This document shows positions 6,853 through 14,427 of a stretch of DNA of 64,000 nucleotides, piece by piece; the first letter of the stretch is position 1, and each line of letters begins with the position of its first letter. The position numbers were made by a program, and so were the translations under genes. The notes under the pieces were generated by a model, which was not told the origin of the DNA, did not search any database, and saw only the letters and a program-made list of their open reading frames with translations. Source of the DNA: Tenacibaculum adriaticum (lineage in GTDB: Bacteria > Bacteroidota > Bacteroidia > Flavobacteriales > Flavobacteriaceae). The stretch is taken from contig NZ_VNIA01000003.1 in assembly GCF_008124875.1 (NCBI RefSeq), forward strand, positions 62,001 to 126,000, in the 5' to 3' direction.

Positions 6853-8409
6853 TTATAAAAGAGTTATGGCAGCTTCCGCACAACGTTCACCGTCCATAGC
6901 GGCAGAAATAATTCCGCCAGCATAACCACCACCTTCACCACAAGGGAATAAACCTTGTATTTGAGGATGTTCTAAATTTTCTTTTCTGGGAATATTTACA
7001 GGTGATGAAGTACGAGATTCTACTCCAATAATATTTGCTTCTGCCGTGTAATATCCGTGCATTTTTTTTCCGAAGGCGGCAAAACCTTTGCGTAAACTAC
7101 CTCCAATAAGTTTTGGAAGAATAGAGTGTAGCGGAGATGAATTTAACCCTGGTTGGTACGAGGTTTCATTCAAACTATTAGATAATCGCCCTTCCACAAA
7201 GTCGGTTAGCCGTTGCGCTGGTGCAACTTGACTTCTTCCGCCAGCATTAAACGCTAATACTTCTAAATCTTTTTGATACTGTAATCCTTTCAAGACTCCG
7301 TATTTCTCATATTTAGGTAAATCTTTATCAACATTGATTTCAACAACTATTCCTGAGTTGGCAAACTTGTTGTTTCTTCGAGAAGGAGACATTCCGTTCA
7401 CGACAACTTCTCCGTTAGCGGTTGCGGCAGGTACAATAAATCCACCAGGACACATACAGAAAGAATACACACCACGGTTATTTACCTGGTGCACTAAACT
7501 ATAGGCAGCAGCAGGTAATAACTCATCTCTTACACCTTCGCAACTGTATTGAATTTGATCTATAATTTCTTGTGGATGTTCAACTCGAACACCCATTGCA
7601 AATGATTTAGCTTTAAGTAGAATATCTTTTTTGTGTAACAACTGATAAATATCTCTAGAAGAATGTCCTGTCGCTAAAATCACACAATTCACGGTCATTT
7701 CACTGCCGTTTTGTAAATGAATAGCGTGTATTTTGTTGTTTTTAATCACAAAGTCTGTAACACGACTTTCAAAATGAATTTCTCCTCCATATTTTAAAAT
7801 CGTTTCGCGAATATTTTCAATAATCTTCGGTAATTTATTGGTTCCGATATGCGGATGTGCATCAATTAAAATTTGCTCAGTTGCCCCATGATAGACTAAG
7901 TTTTCAAAAATACGTCGTACGTCGCCACGTTTTAAACTACGGGTATATAGCTTTCCGTCAGAATAGGTTCCTGCACCACCTTCACCAAAACAATAATTAG
8001 AATCTTCATTCACATCATGAAATTGGTTAATAGCCCGTAGATCACGTCTACGATCTTGTACATTTTTTCCGCGTTCCAAAACCACAGGCTTGTAGCCTAA
8101 TTCAATACAACGAAGCGCTGCATACATACCAGCTGGACCAAAACCAATAATATGAATTTCTCTAGCAGATGAGACATCTTTGTATTCAAAAACATAATTG
8201 GGAGCAGTTGGTAATGACTCGTTAATGTACACGGCAACTTTATAGTTGAAAATAGTTTGTTTTTTACGAGCATCAATCGATTTTCTCAAAACTTTAACCG
8301 CAGTAATTTCAGAAAGATCAACACCTAATTGTTTCGCTGCTTTTCTTTCTAAGATTGAAGATTGACGTTCTTCAACCAAATTAACTCGGAGTTGTACTTC
8401 TTTTACCAT
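6853..8409 (-). CDS. NAD(P)/FAD-dependent oxidoreductase (COG2509 type)
   Basis: The protein has 518 residues. The FAD-binding Rossmann motif HIIGFGPAGMYAALRC is at about residues 86-101, after an N-terminal 80-residue domain typical of this group. CFGEGGAGTYSDGKLYTR (about 144-161) and the C-terminal GLFPCGEGGGYAGGIISAAMDG (FAD-closing motif, about 487-508) are hallmarks of the uncharacterised FAD-dependent dehydrogenase family. The substrate is unknown. The upstream region on the minus strand carries no partner. The VTT gene 73 bp downstream could be cotranscribed. Confidence 0.9.
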   Translation of the reverse strand: MVKEVQLRVNLVEERQSSILERKAAKQLGVDLSEITAVKVLRKSIDARKKQTIFNYKVAVYINESLPTAPNYVFEYKDVSSAREIHIIGFGPAGMYAALRCIELGYKPVVLERGKNVQDRRRDLRAINQFHDVNEDSNYCFGEGGAGTYSDGKLYTRSLKRGDVRRIFENLVYHGATEQILIDAHPHIGTNKLPKIIENIRETILKYGGEIHFESRVTDFVIKNNKIHAIHLQNGSEMTVNCVILATGHSSRDIYQLLHKKDILLKAKSFAMGVRVEHPQEIIDQIQYSCEGVRDELLPAAAYSLVHQVNNRGVYSFCMCPGGFIVPAATANGEVVVNGMSPSRRNNKFANSGIVVEINVDKDLPKYEKYGVLKGLQYQKDLEVLAFNAGGRSQVAPAQRLTDFVEGRLSNSLNETSYQPGLNSSPLHSILPKLIGGSLRKGFAAFGKKMHGYYTAEANIIGVESRTSSPVNIPRKENLEHPQIQGLFPCGEGGGYAGGIISAAMDGERCAEAAITLL

Positions 8410-8516
8410 GTTGCAAAATTATGCAAATTTCAATTGATACGGTTTCTTTATTTTAGCAAACAAATTAAATGCGATTTGTACTGTTGTTTATTTATTAGAA
8501 TTAATAATTTTCTAAA

Positions 8517-8600
8517 CGTCATTACGAACGAAGGGTGAGTGAAGTAATCTTTTTGTTTAGGATTATGATGTTACAGGCTGCTTCGTACCTCGCAGTGACG
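8517..8600 (+). repeat. Dispersed palindromic repeat, copy b
   Basis: It begins CGTCATTACGAACGAAG and ends CTTCGTACCTCGCAGTGACG, giving imperfectly inverted ends. It is the same family as copies a, d and e. It fills much of the gap between the divergent FAD oxidoreductase and aat genes. Confidence 0.8.
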
Positions 8601-8618
8601 ATTTTTATAATATATTAA

Positions 8619-9263
8619 ATGATTTGGTTAAGTAAAAAAATAGAATTCCCACCACACGAGACAGCAACAGATGATGGTATTTTAGCGTTAGGAGGAGATT
8701 TATCGGTAGAACGATTAACGTTTGCCTATAAAAACGGAATTTTCCCGTGGTTTAACGAAGGAGAGCCAATTGTTTGGTATTCTCCTTGGGAACGAATGGT
8801 GTTGTTTCCTGAAGAGTTGAGGATTTCTAAATCGATGAAGCAACTGATGCGAAAAAATCAGTTTGTTATTACTGAAAATAAAGCATTTGAAGAAGTTATT
8901 TTTAATTGCAAGCACACAGATAGAAAAGACCAATTAGGTACTTGGATTACTGATGATATGGAGCAAGCCTACATTAATCTACATAAAAGAGACATTGCAA
9001 AATCTATTGAAGTTTGGTTTGAAGATGAATTGGTTGGTGGACTCTACGGAATCGATTTACAAAACGGTGTTTTTTGTGGTGAAAGCATGTTTAGTAAAAT
9101 GAGTAATACCTCAAAATTAGCTTTTATACATTTAATCCAAAACTGTGGATACAAACTCATAGACTGTCAAGTATATAATGAACATTTAGCAAGTTTAGGA
9201 GCGAGAGAAATTGAGCGAAAAGAGTTTTTAAGCATATTACAAAAAAACACGAATAATAATTAA
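8619..9263 (+). CDS. aat: Leucyl/phenylalanyl-tRNA--protein transferase
   Basis: This cytosolic enzyme transfers Leu or Phe from aminoacyl-tRNA to proteins with N-terminal Lys or Arg, marking them for ClpAP-type degradation (N-degron pathway). At 214 residues it has the usual length. The N-terminal FPPHETATDDGILALGGDLS and the YKNGIFPWFNEGEPIVWYSPWER stretch are the family signatures. GGLYGIDLQNGVFCGESMFS (about 146-165) and the LIDCQVYNEHLASLGA near the C-terminus complete the acyl-transferase fold. The last codons (NTNNN and stop) lie inside the terminator stem. Confidence 0.97.
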   Translation: MIWLSKKIEFPPHETATDDGILALGGDLSVERLTFAYKNGIFPWFNEGEPIVWYSPWERMVLFPEELRISKSMKQLMRKNQFVITENKAFEEVIFNCKHTDRKDQLGTWITDDMEQAYINLHKRDIAKSIEVWFEDELVGGLYGIDLQNGVFCGESMFSKMSNTSKLAFIHLIQNCGYKLIDCQVYNEHLASLGAREIERKEFLSILQKNTNNN

Positions 9264-9277
9264 ATTATTCGTGTTTT
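9244..9277. terminator. Terminator overlapping the aat stop codon, bidirectional
   Basis: AAAACACGAATAAT (9244-9257) pairs with ATTATTCGTGTTTT (9264-9277). The left arm lies inside the coding sequence and the loop contains the aat stop codon. It can also terminate the convergent gene at 9303. Confidence 0.85.
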
Positions 9278-9302
9278 GTAAAGTGTTTTAAAAAGGAAGT
9301 TG

Positions 9303-10880
9303 TTAGATATTAATCTTAATAACCTGAGAATCTTTTTTTCTTTTTCCTAATAAAATCACTTCGTTTTTATGATCAGAAACAATACCATTATTTACTTTGT
9401 AGTAAACTTTAGAATCTTTCTTGTCAATTAGTTTTTTAATATCATAAGCCCCATCTCCGTCAATTGAAATAGCGTATAAATTTGAGTTTTTAGCAGAAGT
9501 TTGCTTAAACTGAATACGATCGTCTCTTAACTTTTTTAGTTTATCTGAACAGTTAATAAAAAAGTAAGTTTTTTCTCCAACAGAAATAGGAGTAAAAGAA
9601 CTGTTTTGGTAACCAGTTTGCGCTTTATTAATATTTCTAGCCCATTTTAAGTCTCCTTGGTTGTTAAGTCTCAACGAAATAATATCATCATAATGCTGAA
9701 CAGTAGTGGTGCTCGTTGTTCCATTAGGACCAAAAGTTGTATGAGTAGTAATGTAATCTTCTTCTGCATTGATTACTAGATCTCCATTCGGCATAGCCTC
9801 TATACTTCTAAATTTGATAGCTGTTAATCCTTTTTTCTTTTTACGTTTTTTCTTTCCTTCTCTATCTCCATACTTATCTGATAAAAAAGTTTCTGAAAAA
9901 GGATTGTATTTTTCAGCATCTAAAGCTAATGAAGTTGGGTTTAAGTTAAACAAACAAGCTCCATTGTATTTACCTTCGTCTTTATTACCGTAAAAGCCAA
10001 CACAAGAAATTTTACCGTTGTTTTTTACTAAAGATAATGAGCCAATAAACTTATCAGGGTTTTTAAAACTTGCTATTTTTTCACCATTTTTATTTATTTT
10101 ACTTAGTTCGAAATGATAATTTGCTTTTCCTTTCTTTTTCTTTTTCGTTGAATTGTTTTCGAATGATTTTCCTAAGAAATAAACAGACCCATCTTGGTCA
10201 TCGACATCAATACTATTATATTTAAATAAGCGGTCTTTAATGTCTTTAACGATTAGCTTGTCGTAAACCATTTCTAAATTGTCGTTAAACACAAAAATTT
10301 TATGAGTTTCTTTTTCTTTGTCTTTAAAGTCGAAATTAATAGCAAAGAATTTGTTGTTTTTAGACATGATAACTTCACCTAAATGGTCACCATCCATTTG
10401 ATCTACACCGTTATTAAAGAAAACGGTGAAAAGAGAAAAACCAAAATATGTTTTGATATTATCTTCTGAAATAGACAATAATTCTTTCGATTTAAAATTA
10501 AAGTTGTTAATATCTGTACTTAGCGCTCTGTAAACAATTTGATCTTCTTTGCTTAAATTTTCAAATTCAATTAAATGTAATTTTCCATCTTTAACAAAAG
10601 CATTTTCAATTCTGCTTTTATCAACTTCGTAGTCGAATTCATTTTTTAGTTTAAGATCTTTATCAAAATGCTCAATGTAATAACCTTTAATTTTTTTGAA
10701 AGGAAAGCCTCCTAAGTATCTTCTAACCGTAATTAAACCACCATCTTGGTCGTCTATAGCAAAAGATAAGAAACTATGTTTTTTTTTGTCTTTAAAGATT
10801 TCACTTTTGGTAATGTTGAAATCTTGAGCAATTGTTAGGGAGCTAATAAATAATAAAATAAGCAGGGTAGTTTTTTTCAT
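9303..10880 (-). CDS. Secreted protein of unknown function, 525 residues
   Basis: A clear signal peptide (MKKTTLLILLFISSLTIAQ, cut near residue 19) indicates export. The mature protein has repeated short segments of the kind seen in propellers: DQDGGLITVRR near residue 45, DQDGSVYFLGKSF near 232, MPNGDLVINAEEDY near 362. These suggest a beta-propeller-like or WD-like architecture, but no catalytic motif is visible. Two lysine-rich patches (KKKKKGK at about 247 and KKRKKKKG at about 344) are notable. I do not recognise the family. No operon partner is present: aat converges on one side and the accessory island lies upstream. Confidence 0.8.
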   Translation of the reverse strand: MKKTTLLILLFISSLTIAQDFNITKSEIFKDKKKHSFLSFAIDDQDGGLITVRRYLGGFPFKKIKGYYIEHFDKDLKLKNEFDYEVDKSRIENAFVKDGKLHLIEFENLSKEDQIVYRALSTDINNFNFKSKELLSISEDNIKTYFGFSLFTVFFNNGVDQMDGDHLGEVIMSKNNKFFAINFDFKDKEKETHKIFVFNDNLEMVYDKLIVKDIKDRLFKYNSIDVDDQDGSVYFLGKSFENNSTKKKKKGKANYHFELSKINKNGEKIASFKNPDKFIGSLSLVKNNGKISCVGFYGNKDEGKYNGACLFNLNPTSLALDAEKYNPFSETFLSDKYGDREGKKKRKKKKGLTAIKFRSIEAMPNGDLVINAEEDYITTHTTFGPNGTTSTTTVQHYDDIISLRLNNQGDLKWARNINKAQTGYQNSSFTPISVGEKTYFFINCSDKLKKLRDDRIQFKQTSAKNSNLYAISIDGDGAYDIKKLIDKKDSKVYYKVNNGIVSDHKNEVILLGKRKKDSQVIKINI

Positions 10881-11064
10881 TAGTTTTATTTTTTAATTAG
10901 CTTCAAATATATAATAATTGATATAAAGCAAAAATGAAGATTAAAATGTTTTGTTTTTAGATATAAAAACTCATCGATTGCTAAGGTTACACTAAGCATG
11001 TAGCTAGTTTACGAGTTAGAGAAATATAAAGAGAAGCGTTCTTAAAGTGATAGTGGTAGGAAGT

Positions 11065-11202
11065 TTCGCTATCGTTTATGTATAAGAATAGTTGCGGTTT
11101 TGTGTGCGAGGATTTTCCGCAGGAAAATCAGACGTAACAAAACAGCAACGACCTTTGGTTAAGCATTAATTTAGCAATTATTTTTATACGGTGTTAGCAA
11201 TT
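11065..11202 (+). repeat. Left flank of the HEPN cassette: inverted repeats and a long hairpin
   Basis: This holds three nested signals. TTCGCTATCGT at 11065-11075 is repeated inverted at 11951-11961. A long cruciform has arms GTTGCGGTTTTGT (11091-11103) and ACAAAACAGCAAC (11137-11149, 12 of 13 paired) and an inner hairpin GATTTTCC/GGAAAATC (11111-11129). GTTAGCAATT (11193-11202) is repeated inverted at 11904-11913. The rest of the 313-bp gap (10881-11064) shows nothing recognisable. Confidence 0.7.
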
Positions 11203-11901
11203 GTATTTTAATTCTTTTCCTAATAGTTTATTAAAAAAATCTTCTGTCACTTTTAATAAATCGTCAATTAGTAATCTGTTCTTAATTATCAATTTTGGTT
11301 CTTCTACTAATTCTCCTTTTGGACTGAAGTCAAAATATTTTAATTTATTATTAAAGTCATTAAACACTTTCCAATCCTTTTCTGTTTTCTTTACAAATCC
11401 TTGAGAATGGACTAATTTATTCCTAATTCGCTTTATTTTCAAAATAAATTGCCACTCTTTGTCCAAATTTCGGAAATTCACATTGCAAGATTTTTCCAGA
11501 AACTGTTTTGCTTTCTCAATATCATTAGTTCCTTTCAAGTCGTTAATAGAATATTTTGTTTGTTTTTCAATTTCGTAATGTTCACAAATTAATTTCAATT
11601 CGTGTTCAATAAAAGTTATTATTTGTATTAAAAAAGATGCTCTGAAATTATGAGGAAATAAGGTTGCAATATCTCCACTTCTATAATAATAATCTTGTGC
11701 GATTTGATTATATCTTTTATAATCATCTTGGTCTAATTCCGCCAGACTTTTATTATAAGATTCGTCCAATGACTTTTTCTCTTTGTCTAAAAAACTCTCA
11801 ATTTCAGTTTGGTATTTTTTAAAATCAACCAAAGAAAATTCAATTCCGAATAATAGAAATTCTGCATAATCAATAATCGGTATTTCTGTTGGTTTGGTCA
11901 T
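11194..11901 (-). CDS. HEPN-like protein, possible RNase or toxin
   Basis: The protein has 235 residues and no signal or membrane segment. A helical core contains NFRASFLIQIITFIEHELKL (about 85-104) followed by KIKRIRNKLVHSQG (about 155-168). The RNKLVH segment (Arg160, His165) fits the Rx4-6H catalytic motif of HEPN ribonucleases, which are common in toxin-antitoxin, Abi and other defence systems. The lysine/glutamate-rich N-terminus (about 28-70) is probably coiled coil. No antitoxin (for example MNT nucleotidyltransferase) is adjacent. The stop codon lies within the inner inverted repeat. The HEPN assignment is an inference from the motif and helical context. Confidence 0.55.
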   Translation of the reverse strand: MTKPTEIPIIDYAEFLLFGIEFSLVDFKKYQTEIESFLDKEKKSLDESYNKSLAELDQDDYKRYNQIAQDYYYRSGDIATLFPHNFRASFLIQIITFIEHELKLICEHYEIEKQTKYSINDLKGTNDIEKAKQFLEKSCNVNFRNLDKEWQFILKIKRIRNKLVHSQGFVKKTEKDWKVFNDFNNKLKYFDFSPKGELVEEPKLIIKNRLLIDDLLKVTEDFFNKLLGKELKYNC

Positions 11902-11903
11902 AT

Positions 11904-11961
11904 AATTGCTAACTTTAATGATATGAGTTCGTTTTAATGACTTATATCAGACGATAGCGAA
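11904..11961 (-). repeat. Right flank of the HEPN cassette
   Basis: AATTGCTAAC (11904-11913) and ACGATAGCGAA (11951-11961) are the exact reverse complements of the two repeats in the left flank. The DNA beyond them up to 12210 shows nothing I can assign. Confidence 0.65.
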
Positions 11962-12228
11962 GTTATTGAAAAACAAGTTAAGAATCAAACCAAATATGGG
12001 TACTCAAACTTCAACGTTTTATCTTTTACCGATTTTATTTATAAGTTAGTGAAATCAAAAAACAGTTTTGGTTTAATAATGGTATTCTATTCAATCCATC
12101 ATCAACTAATTTAGGGAGCAAGGTTTTGTTGCCTTTTAACTAGTAAAAACAACCGTTCATCTATACATTTAATTCAATTCATCGATTGTTGTAGTAATAA
12201 ACGTATTAAATATCTTTACTTTGTAACT

Positions 12229-12297
12229 ACTTAAGAGACGTCTTAAGTTCTTTTTCATAGCAATTTTCCCGCTCAATTTTTTTTGAGCGGGTTTTTT
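12229..12297 (+). ncRNA. Candidate small RNA, copy 1
   Basis: A possible -7 box (TTACTTTG at 12216-12223) precedes a perfect 8-bp hairpin ACTTAAGA-GACG-TCTTAAGT (12229-12248). A 24-base single-stranded block at 12250-12273 runs into the terminator CCCGCTCAA/TTGAGCGGG with T6 (12268-12297). The block recurs with 23 of 24 bases identical in the minus strand element at 32150-32070, also between a hairpin and a terminator. No ORF of note is inside. The remainder of the 502-bp gap (to 12403) shows nothing assignable. Confidence 0.55.
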
Positions 12298-12403
12298 ATT
12301 TAAATTTTGTTTCTAATACAACATAACTTTATATATCGCTTTATGTGGTAAATAATTTAAAATTTTAATAATTAAAACCTATCTAATTATCTTATAGTAG
12401 AGG

Positions 12404-14320
12404 TTATTTTAAGGTAGAAAACTCAATTGAACTATCGGTAAATATGGTGTGAGTTTGCGTTTTAAAATCTTTCTCATCTGCTTTGTAGATATTTTCTACA
12501 TAGGTTTGTGGATTTAAATCAATTAGAGGAAACCATGTACTTTGTATTTGAATTTGTAGTTTATGTCCTTTTTTAAAGGTGTGAAAAACGTCTTGTAACT
12601 TAATATTTACATCCGTTTTTTTGTTGGGTGTAAATGGTTCAGGGTTTGAAAAACTATTTCTGAAACGACCACGCATCACTTCGCTACGGACCATTAAATG
12701 ATAATTGCTCAGTTTTAAATGCGTTTGCATTTCTTTATTGTCATTTTTTAAATCTGCAGGATGCACATCAATCACTTTTACAATCCAATCGGCTGCCGTA
12801 CCTGTAGTAGCTACTTTTAGTTTTGCTAAAATATCACCTGCAAGTGTAAAATCTTCGGTTAATACATCGGTTTCAAAAACCAACACATCAGGTCTTCGAG
12901 CAGCAAAACGTTGATCGTCTGTCATGTATTTTCTTGGTGTAAATACGGTTTTAATATCTTCGGAATAAGGAACAGGGCGTTTTAAATTACTGATGAAATT
13001 AATTTTTGTTTCTGATTTTTTATCCGAAGTTAATTCTTGATTTTCTGATAAATAAAAAGATTGTTTTTGTGTATTTTGAGGAGGCCAAACATCGTATGAT
13101 TTCCATTCTTTTTTACCGGTATCAAAAACATAGGCTTCTGGTAATCCACTGTTTTTAGAACCGTCTCCTTTTAAAAAGTGATTGAAGAATTTAGTTTCTA
13201 CTTCTTTTTGGAATTTTAGTGAAATAGAATCTCCAAAATAATAATTACCTACAGTGTTTTTAACTTTGTTTCTCGACCATCCACCATGATCCCAAGGACC
13301 AAGGACCAATGTGTTATAATTTTCTGGTTGATGTTTTTCAATGCCCTTATAAGTCTCTAACGGACCGTATAAATCTTCTGCATCAAAAAAACCGCCAACA
13401 ATCATGGTTGCCACTGTTGAAGGAACTTTATTTAAATGCTGAATGATTCCTTTGCTTTGCCAAACAGAATCGTAATTAGGATGCTCTACAATTTCTTTCC
13501 AAAAGAAGTCATCAATCCTATTTTTACTTTCCGTAGTTTTTACATCCAATCTGTCGTACTGAAAATATTCGTTCAAGTTTTTTAGCGGACCTTTATCTAA
13601 GAAAAACTGATACTGATCTTGCGTCTTCATATCAGGAAAAGAATACCAAGCAGAATCTGTTGGTTGATCTTTGTATGTTCCGAATAGTGAAATTGCTTTG
13701 AAGTAGCTTAGTAAAAAAGCTCCGTTGTGATGAAAATCATCAAAGAAGAAATCGCCAATGCATGCTTGTGGTGAAGCTGCTTTTAAAGCAGGATGTGCAT
13801 CGATAGTAGAAACGGTTGCATAATGCCCCGGATAAGAAATTCCCCAAGTACCCACATTCCCGTTGTTGTTTTCTACATTTTTAACTAACCAATCTATGGT
13901 GTCATAAGTGTCTGAAACTTCATCAGATTCATTGGTTTTTTTATTCGGAATGTAGGCACGCATGTTGTCATAAACACCTTCACTCATCCAACGTCCGCGA
14001 ACATCTTGGTATACAATAATATTCCCTTCTTTCATTAAGTTTAAATTAGGTCCAATTTTTGTTCTGAATTCACTTTCACCGTAAGGCTTACAGCTATAAG
14101 GGGTTCGTTGTAATAAAATAGGGTAGGTTTTACTTACGTCTTTTGGGGAGTAGATAGTGGTGTGTAGTTTTACACCATCTCTCATGGTAATTGTTACTTC
14201 TTTTTTATTGTAATTATCTTGTGTGTACGTGTCTTTTTTTTCAACTTCTTTTTTTGTTGTTTTGGTACAACTTATAATGAAAAAAAGAGCAATAAATGTT
14301 AGTTTATAAAATGACTTCAT
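12404..14320 (-). CDS. CocE/NonD family serine hydrolase, lipoprotein
   Basis: The start is set at the ATG at 14320, which gives a lipoprotein signal ending FFIISC; an ATG 25 codons upstream adds a non-signal stretch that crosses the terminator. The protein has 638 residues. The N-terminal alpha/beta-hydrolase (S15/X-Pro dipeptidyl-peptidase type) contains TWGISYPGHYA, whose Ser is the nucleophile, then GGFFDAEDLYGP with the acid and LGPWDHGGWSR with the His. The C-terminal half is the jelly-roll domain of the family. It probably hydrolyses peptides or acyl esters in the periplasm or at the surface, and the substrate is not known. Confidence 0.92.
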   Translation of the reverse strand: MKSFYKLTFIALFFIISCTKTTKKEVEKKDTYTQDNYNKKEVTITMRDGVKLHTTIYSPKDVSKTYPILLQRTPYSCKPYGESEFRTKIGPNLNLMKEGNIIVYQDVRGRWMSEGVYDNMRAYIPNKKTNESDEVSDTYDTIDWLVKNVENNNGNVGTWGISYPGHYATVSTIDAHPALKAASPQACIGDFFFDDFHHNGAFLLSYFKAISLFGTYKDQPTDSAWYSFPDMKTQDQYQFFLDKGPLKNLNEYFQYDRLDVKTTESKNRIDDFFWKEIVEHPNYDSVWQSKGIIQHLNKVPSTVATMIVGGFFDAEDLYGPLETYKGIEKHQPENYNTLVLGPWDHGGWSRNKVKNTVGNYYFGDSISLKFQKEVETKFFNHFLKGDGSKNSGLPEAYVFDTGKKEWKSYDVWPPQNTQKQSFYLSENQELTSDKKSETKINFISNLKRPVPYSEDIKTVFTPRKYMTDDQRFAARRPDVLVFETDVLTEDFTLAGDILAKLKVATTGTAADWIVKVIDVHPADLKNDNKEMQTHLKLSNYHLMVRSEVMRGRFRNSFSNPEPFTPNKKTDVNIKLQDVFHTFKKGHKLQIQIQSTWFPLIDLNPQTYVENIYKADEKDFKTQTHTIFTDSSIEFSTLK

Positions 14321-14384
14321 ATTTGGTTTGGTAAAATTGAAGCATAAATATAAGCTATTGAATTTTAAAATTATAATAATAAAA

Positions 14385-14406
14385 AAAGCTGCCATTTGGC
14401 AGCTTT
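14385..14406 (-). terminator. Terminator between the M61 peptidase and CocE genes
   Basis: AAAGCTGCC/GGCAGCTTT forms a 9-bp stem with an ATTT loop; on the minus strand it is followed by a run of seven Ts. It ends the M61 transcript. Confidence 0.85.
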
Positions 14407-14427
14407 ATGTTTGTTAAAAAGGTTGTT

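Larger units (their letters stand above)
11065..11961. mobile_element. Candidate single-gene cassette carrying the HEPN-like ORF
   Basis: Two nested pairs of perfect inverted repeats (11 bp outer, 10 bp inner) bracket one ORF, and a folded cruciform lies on the 3' side of that ORF. No transposase or integrase is present and the integron attC core GTTRRRY is not matched. The unit is therefore best described as a passive cassette-like insertion whose mobilising enzyme, if any, acts from elsewhere. Confidence 0.4.

Noticed and set aside
11091-11202. Integron attC site
   Set aside because: The fold is attC-like but the GTTRRRY/RYYYAAC core is not matched and no integrase is present, so only a cassette-like label is used.
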